64,000 bases of DNA from Cryomorpha sp963748925 (lineage in GTDB: Bacteria > Bacteroidota > Bacteroidia > Flavobacteriales_D > Cryomorphaceae), in NCBI GenBank assembly GCA_963748925.1, contig CAVVKG010000001.1, positions 62,001 to 126,000 on the forward strand, written 5' to 3'. The position numbers and the translations under genes were made by a program. The stretch's first letter is position 1; the number at the start of each line of letters is the position of its first letter. The notes beneath the pieces were generated by a model that had not been told where the DNA came from, did no database searches, and saw nothing but the letters and a program-made list of their open reading frames with translations. Below, one piece after another: positions 1 to 8,953 of the stretch.

Positions 1-676
1 CCAGGTCTTCGTCTTTCCTATTAGCCGGACCCAAATCCAGTGCATGCTGGATATAGGGCATGATAAGTGGATCAATCTTCTTTTTTTCAAAAGGTGGTGC
101 ATATCTGATCACTACCGACTGAATGTTCGTATTGAAGAGAAGTGTAATTAATGCATCCTGAAAAGACCTTTGCACCACCAGTCCATAGCGGCATTGGTCA
201 TTCTCCGTTCTTAATGTAGAAACTTTCCTGCGTAAAGCCAGTTCATCACTTTCAGCAATATCTTCAACCAGCAGCACCTCAAAATAATTCTGCTTGCCAC
301 CATCAGATTTTTCAATGGTTTCGAAATCTTCCCCTGCTTCGTTTTCAACCCGAAGTTCTTTAGACCCACGGAAGCTATCACTAATTAATTCACGTCTGAT
401 ATCCAAAATGGTGTGAGTCATTGCCACGAACTCTTGTCTTTTAAAGGCTTCTTTAACCGACATAAACTTTCTCATTCCCGGAAAGGCAAAGTGATGTTCA
501 ATATGAGCCAATTGACTCAGAAGGAGATCGCATTGTTCCCGATTCGCATTTACAGAAGCAGTGTCTTGTTTTGATTCGGAAAGGCTGAGAGAGGTTGATC
601 TCAATTTATTCCACAGGTCCATGCGGAGTTGCCCTATATTGTAAAATGGGGCGTTGACGACTTTTTTCTTGGTCAT
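1..676 (-). CDS. Probable Orn/Lys/Arg decarboxylase, N-terminal part (runs off left edge)
   Basis: An open frame begins with ATG at 676 and stays open for 225 codons to the window edge, so the C-terminus is missing. The first ~110 residues are helical and without clear motif. Residues ~130-200 contain ALRRKVSTLR, SFQDALITLLFN and NIQSVVIRYAPPF, which resemble the receiver-like N-terminal domain of large PLP-dependent ornithine/lysine/arginine decarboxylases of Bacteroidota. The PLP domain lies outside the window, so the family call is inferred. The start is only 2 nt after the stop of the VOC gene, which indicates one operon with the amidohydrolase and aminotransferase upstream. That context fits decarboxylation of a basic amino acid feeding amine catabolism. 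No Shine-Dalgarno sequence is visible. Confidence 0.55.
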   Translation of the reverse strand, partial: MTKKKVVNAPFYNIGQLRMDLWNKLRSTSLSLSESKQDTASVNANREQCDLLLSQLAHIEHHFAFPGMRKFMSVKEAFKRQEFVAMTHTILDIRRELISDSFRGSKELRVENEAGEDFETIEKSDGGKQNYFEVLLVEDIAESDELALRRKVSTLRTENDQCRYGLVVQRSFQDALITLLFNTNIQSVVIRYAPPFEKKKIDPLIMPYIQHALDLGPANRKDEDL

Positions 677-678
677 AA

Positions 679-1083
679 TCACTTGGAGTGTAGAGCGAGT
701 TTATTTCCTTCGGTATCTATAAAGATGGCGAAGTAACCCGATTCTTCGTTAATAAATGTCTTTGGCATTATGATTCTCCCTCCGGCCTCAGGAACTTTTG
801 AAAGGATTACTTCAAGGTCTTTTCCACCGTTGAGGTAAATCAAAGGCCCTGCCTGTCCCGGTAAGGAGCCCGGGCCTTGAACTACAGCTCCGCCGATACC
901 TCCATTTGCTGGAAAGACAGCCATAGAGTGGGTGGAACTCACAACTCTTTCCATTTTCATTGAGTAAATATGATCGTAAAAAGCTACGGCTTTTTCGAAA
1001 TTTAGTGCTGGGATCTCAAACCAACTTACATAATCTTTAAGTTTTGCTACTGTTTTTATTTTCCTTCCAGTTGTGGATCCCAT
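679..1083 (-). CDS. VOC (glyoxalase/bleomycin-resistance) family protein
   Basis: The 134-residue protein has the usual size of a single-module VOC protein. It shows the family landmarks: WFEIPALNFEKAVAFYDHIY near the N-terminus, a central GGIGGAVVQG strand, LIYLNGGKDLEVILSKV, and a C-terminal GYFAIFIDTEGNKLALHS. The C-terminal acidic residue on the FIDTEGN strand is where a metal ligand would sit, but substrate cannot be read from sequence. It lies between the amidohydrolase (135 bp upstream) and the decarboxylase (2 bp downstream) on the same strand. It may therefore detoxify or modify an intermediate of that pathway, or simply be co-transcribed. Confidence 0.8.
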   Translation of the reverse strand: MGSTTGRKIKTVAKLKDYVSWFEIPALNFEKAVAFYDHIYSMKMERVVSSTHSMAVFPANGGIGGAVVQGPGSLPGQAGPLIYLNGGKDLEVILSKVPEAGGRIIMPKTFINEESGYFAIFIDTEGNKLALHSK

Positions 1084-1218
1084 ATTTTAAGCTTTTAATT
1101 AAATGTGCCAGAAAGTGTTTTTGTCATTCCTGAGTCTGGCAACTTAGTGTTAAATAGCTCAAGGAAATGACAGCTAATAAACCATTTATAAATTTAAATG
1201 ATCATTTGTATTTTGTTT

Positions 1219-2133
1219 CTATTCAAGAGGCGGGTGGGGTTTTTCCATCTCATATTCTTCTAATTTGAGTTCAGCCAATCTACCTACCCGTTGAGGTTTT
1301 ATTAGCGGTCCCAAAGATTCGAGGTAACTCAAATCAGAACCTTCCTGATATACTTTGAATTGGCCTATATGATCTCTAAAACTTTTAAGTGGCTGACCTA
1401 AGTGTAAAACACCCATTTCCCTACTTCTACGCACTCTTTCTATATTCAATTCTAACGGGAAAATTTCTTCGTTTCCACCTGCTTCATATATTACTCTACC
1501 ATCAGGCCCACAAACTATCGAACGACCACTACCGCCTGTATCCAAGCCGTTTACATCAAAAAAGAAACACTGATTTACTGCGGCCATGGCTCTAACTATA
1601 CTCAATTCAATCTCGCGATCTATTGTTCCGGTTAGGGTGGGGTGAAGAATTACTTCAGCTCCCATCACCGACAGGGTTCGTACGGTTTCGGGAAACCACA
1701 TGTCGTAACATATCGAAACGCCAAAACGACCTACATCGGGAACATCGAATACGCAGTAGTCGCTACCCGGGGTAACCCCTACCTCATATGGATAAAATGG
1801 AAACATTTTACTATACCTGGTAACAATTTCACCCTGCGGGTTTATCACACTGGCTGTATTGTAAATATTGTTATTTCTGTTTTCAAATATGGAACCGGGT
1901 AATAACCATATTCCATATTGCTTGGCGAGAGCCTGCATTTCGGCTTCAAAGTTATTCGGTATATCCTGTGCGGTCTTTATCAATGGACCGTATGGACTGA
2001 GCTCACTAAACACAATCATTTCTACCCAGGGGTAGAGGTTCATTGTTATATTTATTTTTAGCTTCATCAGTTCCACATTGGGAACGATGGCCGATACTTT
2101 CATCTGTATACCGGCTATTGCAAATGGTTTCAT
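1219..2133 (-). CDS. Carbon-nitrogen hydrolase (nitrilase superfamily amidase)
   Basis: The 304-residue protein carries the complete nitrilase-fold triad: Glu44 in FSELSPYGPL, Lys109 in RYSKMFPFYPYE, and Cys142 in SICYDMWFPET. A second structural Glu in the FYPYE segment is also present. The family hydrolyses C-N bonds of amides or carbamoyl groups in the cytosol. Its start overlaps the stop of the aminotransferase by 4 bp (ATGA), so translation is probably coupled. With an aminotransferase and a probable basic-amino-acid decarboxylase in the operon, a role on an agmatine-, carbamoylputrescine- or omega-amide-like substrate is a reasonable inference, but the exact substrate is open. Confidence 0.85.
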   Translation of the reverse strand: MKPFAIAGIQMKVSAIVPNVELMKLKINITMNLYPWVEMIVFSELSPYGPLIKTAQDIPNNFEAEMQALAKQYGIWLLPGSIFENRNNNIYNTASVINPQGEIVTRYSKMFPFYPYEVGVTPGSDYCVFDVPDVGRFGVSICYDMWFPETVRTLSVMGAEVILHPTLTGTIDREIELSIVRAMAAVNQCFFFDVNGLDTGGSGRSIVCGPDGRVIYEAGGNEEIFPLELNIERVRRSREMGVLHLGQPLKSFRDHIGQFKVYQEGSDLSYLESLGPLIKPQRVGRLAELKLEEYEMEKPHPPLE

Positions 2134-3449
2134 ACTTTTTCCTTAATTGAATCTATAATTGCTGTTTCGAGAATATCTAATCCTCTTTCTAGTTGTGGGT
2201 CGGTTATAACCAGAGGTGAAAGGATGCGAATCACATTTTTCTCCATTCCGGCACTTATTATTATTAAACCATTGTCAGCACACTTTTTTACTATTTCTGA
2301 ACAGAGTGCGGCATCCGGCTGGTCTGGATCATTGCCTTTCACAAATTCAATACCGATCATTGCACCAAGTCCCCGTAAATCGCCTATGTTTTTATACTCT
2401 TTCTGTAATTTCTGTATTCGTTGGTTAATCTTTTCGGCTATTTCGTGTGAGCGCTTATTAAGATCTAAATCTTCCATGTATTTGATGGTTGCCAAGGCTG
2501 CGGCACAACACACGGGATTCCCGATATAAGTTCCGCCAATACTACCTGAAGCTGCGGCATCCATAACCTCTGCTCGTCCCAAAATAGCAGCTATTGGCAT
2601 ACCAGATCCCATTGACTTTGCATAAGTACTGATATCAGGAGTAACTCCATAGTGCTGCCATGCAGCCCAATTTCCGGTGCGGCAGAATCCACTTTGCACT
2701 TCATCAATAATGAGCATAATATTATACTTATCGCAATGAGCCCGCAGACCTTCGAGGTATCGCTTTGGAACAGGATTAAAGCCACCTTCACCCTGAACTG
2801 CCTCAATAATGATCGCTGCTACCGTATTTGGATCAACCAAATTGTGCGTGCTCTTCTCGAGTTGCTCGAGTTCCTGATCAAGAAAAGTTTCGTAATCTAA
2901 ACCTTTTCCGTATAGATAATAGTTTGGAAACCTTAGTCTGTAAACCTCAGGAGCAAAAGGGCCGCAACCTATCTTATAACCTATTTTACTGGTTAGAGTC
3001 ATTGCCATCATTGTGCGACCGTGATAGGCCTCTGAAAAACCTATAATTGCCTGCTTACCGGTTGCCTGTCTGGCTATTTTAACAGCATTTTCAACTGCCT
3101 CAGCACCCGAACTTACAAGCATTGCTTTCGTTGAATCACCGTGTGGGAGAATTTCAATAAGTTTTTCACACAAATCTATGTAGGGCTCATAGGACACTAC
3201 GTTAAAACTGGTATGGATATACTTAGCCGCCTGTTCCTGAATGGCTTTAACAACAGGTTCAGGACAATGTCCTGCGTTTACCACGCCTATTCCGCCAGCG
3301 AAGTCGATTAACTCTTTACCATCAACGTCAGTAATGATGGCACCTTTTGCTTCTTTTACAGTTGCTGTATTAAATATGCCAACTCCATTGGCAACTACTT
3401 TTTTTCTCCTCTCAAGGAGGTCAATAGATTTACTCTTTTCGGCAATCAT
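2130..3449 (-). CDS. Class III aminotransferase (4-aminobutyrate aminotransferase-like)
   Basis: The 439-residue protein has the layout of PLP fold-type I class III aminotransferases. VSSGAEAVENAVKIAR (about 112-127) forms the phosphate-binding region. EAVQGEGGF is the GabT signature. IIDEVQSGFCRTG (about 247-259) carries the PLP-contacting Asp. Lys278 in TYAKSMGSGMP is the Schiff-base lysine. The family moves the terminal amino group of GABA, 5-aminovalerate or related omega-amines to 2-oxoglutarate. It is the first gene of the operon and overlaps the amidohydrolase by 4 bp. Substrate preference between GABA, 4-guanidinobutyrate and 5-aminovalerate is not decided by the sequence. Confidence 0.85.
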   Translation of the reverse strand: MIAEKSKSIDLLERRKKVVANGVGIFNTATVKEAKGAIITDVDGKELIDFAGGIGVVNAGHCPEPVVKAIQEQAAKYIHTSFNVVSYEPYIDLCEKLIEILPHGDSTKAMLVSSGAEAVENAVKIARQATGKQAIIGFSEAYHGRTMMAMTLTSKIGYKIGCGPFAPEVYRLRFPNYYLYGKGLDYETFLDQELEQLEKSTHNLVDPNTVAAIIIEAVQGEGGFNPVPKRYLEGLRAHCDKYNIMLIIDEVQSGFCRTGNWAAWQHYGVTPDISTYAKSMGSGMPIAAILGRAEVMDAAASGSIGGTYIGNPVCCAAALATIKYMEDLDLNKRSHEIAEKINQRIQKLQKEYKNIGDLRGLGAMIGIEFVKGNDPDQPDAALCSEIVKKCADNGLIIISAGMEKNVIRILSPLVITDPQLERGLDILETAIIDSIKEKV

Positions 3450-3848
3450 AAATTATATTATTCGATATCTTAGTAACAATTTATACTCTTTAAAAAAGAA
3501 CTAGAAAAGTAGGTCATTCTCTGAAAACTGTGTTTCCGTTCTGACTAGATCTAGAAATCTCTATTCTTGAATAGTTTCACTAAATGTAGCATATTTAATT
3601 AGCAATGATTTAATGATTATTCTTTTGGAAAAATCATGCATTCAAACTTGGATGCCAGGGAGATTAAATCTGACATTTAATGTACTTGGCCTTCAATAGC
3701 CTATGAATAGAACAAGGAAGAGGACATATTGTTCATTAGAACCCGGTTATCTTCTTATCGAGGGTGGGATTCTTTAGAAGATGAAAAATTTTTCAAATTC
3801 AACCTTCCTTCTTGGTCTTTCGAAACTTGGTTAAATGCAGATGATAAT
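3450..3848. other. Intergenic region without recognised gene
   Basis: About 400 AT-rich bases lie between the aminotransferase and the channel gene, both on the minus strand. No ORF with coding character and no convincing terminator hairpin are seen. A perfect 14-bp palindrome (TGAAAAATTTTTCA, 3782-3795) lies downstream of the channel gene. The aminotransferase promoter should be near 3450-3520. Confidence 0.5.
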
Positions 3849-4961
3849 CTAGTTTGCTTCACCCAGATAATCGTCAACAATTTCTTGAACTACATGATCT
3901 TCGGCTAGCTTCAATAGCGTTCTGTTTACGTCATAAACCATCTCACTTTTTAGTGGTAAAGCAAATCCGTATCCCTGTTTATAGTATTCGGCTTTCGCCA
4001 GATAGAGATTTTTATCATTGTTTTCCTTCAGGAAATACATTACCTGTGGTCTGTCGTAAACCACTGCATCAACATCTCCACTTTCCAGCCGTGCCATAGC
4101 GTCTGTCAGATTATCGGTTTTAACTACAGTAGCTTTATTATCTTGTAAAAACTCCATGGCCGGCGATCCCGATATAGTAGCAACTTTCTTTTTATTAAGA
4201 TCTTCCACATTTCTTACTGTAGAAGTGTCAAGGCCAGACAAGGTAAGTGTGCTGGCAATACCAGCCACCATTGATGTAGCAAAAATTATGGTGATCACCA
4301 TCCATATTCCCGCTATAATTCTTCCTTTTAGTGTAATCGGTGCCATATCACCATAACCTGTTGTACTCATTGTAACAATGGCTAGCCACATCCCGTTTCC
4401 GATTCCTTTTATGGGATCACGAGGAAATTGGTCAGGTGATGCTTTATACTCTGCAAACCAGAATAGGGTGCCGACAATGGACAAAATAAATACGAAAATA
4501 CCAACGGCAATTAACAACCGAAGACTGAAAAAAGGTTTTATACGCGTCCACAATCCCACTCCATCAGTTCGGGAAACTATGGAAAGGCTAGACTGATAGT
4601 AGGGTTGTGAAAGGCTCATTTGGGCTACCCGGTCGGAGGTTATGCTAATAGGCCCAACCACAATATCGAGTTCATTATTTTGTAGTGCAAAAAGTGCAGA
4701 TTTTACTGTAGTAAATGACTTGTAGTTGTAAGTCCATTGCTCTTCTTTGGCAAGTTCCTCCCATATTTCTATTGCAATCCCATTCGGGTTTTCTGCATCG
4801 TTAAACACAAAAGGCTCGCTTCCTGCAATGCCCACCCTCAAAGGCTCATTAATCGATGTGGTATCATTAACAGTATTAACAGCGAGCTGCGAATGAGCAA
4901 CTGGAGGAAAAAGCAGAAATAAAAATAGAAATACGTAGAGAGAAGCTTTCAATTTTGACAT
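3849..4961 (-). CDS. GluR0-like glutamate-receptor ion channel (SBP domain with two-TM pore)
   Basis: The 370-residue protein has a signal peptide (1-24) and a first half of a family-3 solute-binding domain (about 38-135). Next come a transmembrane segment (about 147-170), a pore loop with TMSTTGYGDMAP (198-208), a second transmembrane segment (about 213-236) and the second half of the binding domain (about 245-365). This split S1-TM-P-TM-S2 order is that of prokaryotic ionotropic glutamate receptors such as GluR0. TTGYGD is a potassium-type selectivity filter. The binding lobe would be periplasmic, gating K+ flux on ligand binding. It may have its own promoter. It is divergent from the FUSC gene. 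Proximity to a GABA-type aminotransferase is suggestive of amino-acid sensing but not proof. Confidence 0.85.
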   Translation of the reverse strand: MSKLKASLYVFLFLFLLFPPVAHSQLAVNTVNDTTSINEPLRVGIAGSEPFVFNDAENPNGIAIEIWEELAKEEQWTYNYKSFTTVKSALFALQNNELDIVVGPISITSDRVAQMSLSQPYYQSSLSIVSRTDGVGLWTRIKPFFSLRLLIAVGIFVFILSIVGTLFWFAEYKASPDQFPRDPIKGIGNGMWLAIVTMSTTGYGDMAPITLKGRIIAGIWMVITIIFATSMVAGIASTLTLSGLDTSTVRNVEDLNKKKVATISGSPAMEFLQDNKATVVKTDNLTDAMARLESGDVDAVVYDRPQVMYFLKENNDKNLYLAKAEYYKQGYGFALPLKSEMVYDVNRTLLKLAEDHVVQEIVDDYLGEAN

Positions 4962-5070
4962 AGGTATATTTAAGCCTTAACAGGCTATGCGGGCTAATAG
5001 TAAGAATTGTTTGTTGTGTATGCAAATTTTGAGTGAAGCAGAATTCTTTCCTTCAACCACCTTCACGTTG

Positions 5071-5078
5071 TACCTTTG
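5071..5078 (+). promoter_or_regulatory. Candidate -7 element for the FUSC gene
   Basis: TACCTTTG matches the Bacteroidota -7 consensus TAnnTTTG and would start transcription just upstream of the TTG start at 5095. No clear TTG -33 element is seen at the usual distance. Confidence 0.3.
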
Positions 5079-5094
5079 ACGCTCAAATACTACA

Positions 5095-7329
5095 TTGGAT
5101 ACAATTGAAAAAGTACGAAGCACGCTAATTACTGACCTTCCGCAATTCTTGAAAAGCACTGATTTTTCGAAGGCGGTAAAGGTGGGGGTAGCTGTTACGA
5201 CGCCAATATTTTTGGGTCTTTATACCGGTCATTTTGAAATAGGACTGGCTCTGGGTTTTGGTGCGTTTTGGTGTTCGCCAAGTGATGTAAGTGGGAGCTA
5301 TCGCCATAAGAAAATTGGCATTTTATTTTCAGCAGCCTTAGTTACCCTGGTAAGCATAATAGGAAGCTATCTGAATTATGAAACCTGGTTGCCCTTGCCA
5401 ATTTTAGGTGTAGTTACCTTGGCTATTGCCTTCATTTCAGTGTATGGTTTCAGGGCCTCGCTTATTAGCTTTTCGGGCCTTTTGGCCTTGGTGCTCAGTT
5501 TTGCGCATGATATTGATGGGATGGAGGTTTGGCAGTACTCAATGCTCGTTGGGGTAGGAGGGCTCTGGTATCTCGCTCTCACTATTATCTGGCACTATCT
5601 AAACCCAAAAGCACAAACAGAAGAAGCGCTTACCGAAACGTATTTGCTAACTGCAGATTTTATTCAAACACGGGGTGAATTGATTGATCCTTCCAGTGAT
5701 CGTAATACGTTGCAAGACAGGTTGCAAACCCTTCAGGTAAGTCTTACTGAACATCACGCAACCTTACGTGAAATATTGATGCTTTCGAGAAAGCAATCCG
5801 GAAAATCAAATTACGAAGGTCGCCGCTTGCTGATTTTTGTGCAACTCATAGAGATTCTCGAAACCGCTATTGCTAATCCGGTTAATTATATGAAGATGGA
5901 TGAGCTGCTAAGGGCTAATCCCGCATATACTTCCGGCTTCAGAGATTTAATGTATGAAATGGCGAGTCAGCTAAGAGCTATTGCATCTGCTGGTAGCAAT
6001 TTTAAACGGCTTCCAAAAAACAAAAGGTTACTTGATTGTTTCGAGAAGGTGCGCACCGCAGTATCTGGTTATGCTCAAAGCGATATTGACACAGACTATG
6101 AAGGGCTTACCATGTTGCAAAACCTGTTTGAGTATCAGGAAAAGCAGTTTGAAAAAATTCGAAAGATTAAGTGGCTGCTTGGTACAACGAATTTAGGAAA
6201 TGAAGAGATGATTGATAAAAATGTCGCAAAGCTTTTCATCGTTTCACCCGATTACGATATAAAAACTTTGTGGCGCAACTTGAGTTTCCGATCCAAAATA
6301 TTCAGACATTCTTTGCGGCTCGCGGTAACAATGATGGTGGGATATGCCGTTGGTACTCTGCTAGATTCGCAAACCCCATACTGGATATTACTAACCATTA
6401 TCGTAATTATGCGACCCGGTTATGGACTTACCAAAACTCGCTCTAAAGACAGAATTATCGGCACTCTTATCGGGGGTTTTCTTGCGTTGGGTCTGGTATT
6501 TTTAATTCAAAATCCATATGTCTATGGCGTTTTAGGGTTGGTGTCGCTGGTAATCGCTCTTTCAATGGTTCAAAAAAATTACAAAGCATCTGCGACATTC
6601 GTCACCCTGAGTGTTGTGTTCATCTATGCCCTTTCCCGTCCCGATATTTTGAATGTTATTCAATACCGGGTTTTGGATACAGCCATCGCCGCCGCGTTGT
6701 CGTTTGTTGCCATGCGTGTACTTTGGCCGGCCTGGAGCTTTACCGAGATCAAGCAGGAAATAGAAACCAGTATTTCTGCAAATAGAAATTTTTTAGGACA
6801 GATTTCAAACTATTACCATCAAAAAGGTCAGGTGCCTATAACTTATAAAGTCTCCCGTAAGGAGGCATTTTTAGAAACGTCAAATTTGAGTTCCGCTTTT
6901 CAGCGAATGGCACAGGAGCCAAAATCGAAGCAGAAAAATCTTGCTGAAATCTACGAATTAGTCGAGTTGAATCACACGTTTTTATCTGCACTCGCATCGC
7001 TGAGTTCTTACATCCAGCAGCACCCCACCACCAGCGCTTCCGATGCTTTCCAAAAGGCTGTGTCAAAAATAGACCACAATTTGATCAAGGTTTTGCAGTC
7101 GTTGAAAAGTAGTGTACCTCAAGGGGATGGGCTTGAAACGATTGATGATTCTTTTTTTAAAGAGCAAATCGGACAGTTTAAAGCAGGCAGCTCGGCGAAA
7201 ACATCCGGTTCAGACTTGATTCTTACCGGTCACTATCAGGAAGCACAATTGATATGGGAGCAGCTGCGGTGGTTGTATTCGTTAAGTGCAAATATGTTTA
7301 AGGTTACCACTTCCGTGGAATTTGATTGA
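5095..7329 (+). CDS. FUSC family inner-membrane protein (YccS/aromatic acid exporter-like)
   Basis: The 744-residue protein has two membrane blocks. The first (about 27-171) holds around five hydrophobic segments. The second (about 405-535) contains the FUSC signature PYWILLTIIVIMRPGYGLTK followed by R-x6-GTLIGG. A long soluble helical region lies between them (about 175-395) and a soluble tail follows (540-744). This is the arrangement of YccS/YhfK and related fusaric-acid-resistance or aromatic-acid exporters. The start is TTG at 5095. A stop (TGA 5077-5079) lies just upstream in frame and no ATG follows for about 145 codons, so the non-ATG start is well supported. Substrate unknown. Confidence 0.85.
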   Translation: MDTIEKVRSTLITDLPQFLKSTDFSKAVKVGVAVTTPIFLGLYTGHFEIGLALGFGAFWCSPSDVSGSYRHKKIGILFSAALVTLVSIIGSYLNYETWLPLPILGVVTLAIAFISVYGFRASLISFSGLLALVLSFAHDIDGMEVWQYSMLVGVGGLWYLALTIIWHYLNPKAQTEEALTETYLLTADFIQTRGELIDPSSDRNTLQDRLQTLQVSLTEHHATLREILMLSRKQSGKSNYEGRRLLIFVQLIEILETAIANPVNYMKMDELLRANPAYTSGFRDLMYEMASQLRAIASAGSNFKRLPKNKRLLDCFEKVRTAVSGYAQSDIDTDYEGLTMLQNLFEYQEKQFEKIRKIKWLLGTTNLGNEEMIDKNVAKLFIVSPDYDIKTLWRNLSFRSKIFRHSLRLAVTMMVGYAVGTLLDSQTPYWILLTIIVIMRPGYGLTKTRSKDRIIGTLIGGFLALGLVFLIQNPYVYGVLGLVSLVIALSMVQKNYKASATFVTLSVVFIYALSRPDILNVIQYRVLDTAIAAALSFVAMRVLWPAWSFTEIKQEIETSISANRNFLGQISNYYHQKGQVPITYKVSRKEAFLETSNLSSAFQRMAQEPKSKQKNLAEIYELVELNHTFLSALASLSSYIQQHPTTSASDAFQKAVSKIDHNLIKVLQSLKSSVPQGDGLETIDDSFFKEQIGQFKAGSSAKTSGSDLILTGHYQEAQLIWEQLRWLYSLSANMFKVTTSVEFD

Positions 7330-7345
7330 TACCCTGATCTGCAGT

Positions 7346-7813
7346 TTACGTTGTCAGCGATTTTGAGTAAATCATATCGTACAAGTCAAATCCTTTTGCC
7401 CAATAATCTTTAACGACTTCCTGTGTTTTAAATCCGCTTTTTTAATAAAACCGGTAAGTAAGTTGCGAAGTTCGCACCCTCACTTTTTTTATGGAGTCCA
7501 TAGATTTCAACACCCCTATTCTATGATTTAATAGCTCACGTCCTATTCCTTTTCCCTGAAAATTTGGGTCTATAAAATCCCAACTAATGATTCCGGTCTG
7601 GTTTGAATTTTCAAAGTTTATACCTCCGGCACCTACAATTGTATTCTCTAATTCAGCGACCAGATAAATTTCCGTTTCATTTTTAAGATAGGCTTCGAGG
7701 TCATCTGCTTCACTTTCCGAAAAGTATTTTGGCACGTTGCGTTTAAAAACGGCCATTACAGAAAGTAAGTCGGTATCCTTATATGCTCTTATTTTTATAG
7801 GTGGGCTCTCCAT
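7346..7813 (-). pseudogene. GNAT acetyltransferase with in-frame stop at codon 124
   Basis: The frame starts at ATG 7813 and shows a GNAT fold: IRAYKDTDLLSVMAVFKRNV at the N-terminus, the acetyl-CoA loop GKGIGREL preceded by FIDPNFQ, and RVRTSQLTYRFY. It then meets TAA at 7442-7444. The same frame continues with KSGFKTQEVVKDYWAKGFDL and ends naturally at TAA 7346-7348, giving 155 codons. The stop sits where GNAT proteins have Glu in Y-E-K-x-G-F, so GAA to TAA is the simplest explanation. The truncated 123-residue product would lack the last strand and helix of the fold. It is either a recent nonsense mutation or a base-calling error. Confidence 0.8.
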
Positions 7814-7848
7814 TTAATTAATGTTTCGCTATAAAAATGAACCTGTGA

Positions 7849-8838
7849 TTATTTCCAAAGCTCGTTCAAAAATCGTTCGGCATTTTTATAGCTTAGCTTA
7901 TCGCAAAATTCACTTCCGAATCGTTTTTCAACTTCGGCATTGATATCCTGATACTTGCCTGCATTTTCATGTTCTGGAAAGTAAAATGGAATCCGCGATG
8001 GGTCGGGGTGGGTGCCGGTGAAAAAGTAATCGGCGCCATAGCATATTGCGTCTTTTCCTCCCAGTTCCAGTCCGTAAGAAATGTGATCGTAAAGCACATT
8101 TGTATCGTCATTATTTACAAAAGCACGCAGAAAATTTACGCCAATCAATCCTTTTTTACGAATAATTTCTTTGGCAATATCGGCAGGCAAATTACGGGTA
8201 TGATCCCATACAGGACGGTAATTTGAATGACTCGCAATAATTGGGATATTCAAATTCTCCTTTGTCAAATAAGTGAGAATATCTGTAGCCAGAGCATCGC
8301 TGGTATGGGAAAAATCCAAAGCAATTTGCTTGCCTGCCATATAATCAATTAAGGCTCTGCCATCATCTTTTAATCCAACAGAACTGTAATTCCCACCGCC
8401 AAATCTATTTTCGGCATGGTGGGTAAGGCTTATATAGAAGAGCTTACCGACATTTGCTGTAATTTCAGCTAAGTTTTCAAAACCTTCTTTTAATGAAATG
8501 GCTTCATCGCAAAATGCAGATGCATTCTCTATTGATGCCACCATTCCAATATTCTCCTGAGCGTCCAGATTGTTAAGGTGAACTTTTTCTATTTCGTACA
8601 AGTCCTTGCCTCGAGTAGTGGAGTGCTTCAAATCCTTGAAAAGGTGACTTTGTTCTAATCCAAGTTTATGGCTGTTTGGTTCTGTAGGCGCAAAAATGGC
8701 CATGGTTTGAAGCTTTACATTTCCAGCTTTTAAATGAGGCAATGAACAGCCTATGTCATCGATAGTCTCGATGTTTGAGTTTTTCCTGGTTAAGTAGATC
8801 AGTAAATCACAATGGATATCGATTATTGGTCTATTCAT
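7849..8838 (-). CDS. Membrane dipeptidase family protein (peptidase M19)
   Basis: The 329-residue protein has the M19 (renal dipeptidase-like) metal motifs. DIHCD at 7-11 supplies the HxD pair, SIENAS supplies the bridging acidic residue, SLTHHAEN and DFSHTSD follow, and ASHSNYRPV supplies the later His/Arg cluster. Members are zinc enzymes that cleave dipeptides, including D-amino-acid containing ones. No signal peptide is visible, so a cytosolic role in peptide turnover is likely. It lies 35 bp upstream of the broken GNAT gene and downstream of the isocitrate dehydrogenase terminator, so it must have its own promoter, within 8839-8896 or inside the terminator region. Confidence 0.85.
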   Translation of the reverse strand: MNRPIIDIHCDLLIYLTRKNSNIETIDDIGCSLPHLKAGNVKLQTMAIFAPTEPNSHKLGLEQSHLFKDLKHSTTRGKDLYEIEKVHLNNLDAQENIGMVASIENASAFCDEAISLKEGFENLAEITANVGKLFYISLTHHAENRFGGGNYSSVGLKDDGRALIDYMAGKQIALDFSHTSDALATDILTYLTKENLNIPIIASHSNYRPVWDHTRNLPADIAKEIIRKKGLIGVNFLRAFVNNDDTNVLYDHISYGLELGGKDAICYGADYFFTGTHPDPSRIPFYFPEHENAGKYQDINAEVEKRFGSEFCDKLSYKNAERFLNELWK

Positions 8839-8896
8839 AGATAAGGATCATTTTTTGCCGAAGTTATAAATTGGGATTGTATCAAGGAATTTATTC

Positions 8897-8932
8897 AAAA
8901 AAAAAGGCCTGAAACAATGAAGCTTCAGGCCT
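8897..8932 (-). terminator. Rho-independent terminator of the isocitrate dehydrogenase gene
   Basis: Stem AGGCCTGAA (8905-8913) pairs with TTCAGGCCT (8924-8932) around a 10-base loop. On the minus strand it is followed by nine U (8905-8897). It lies directly after the stop of the minus-strand gene ending at 8954. Confidence 0.85.
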
Positions 8933-8953
8933 GTAAATCTTTAAATCACCAAA

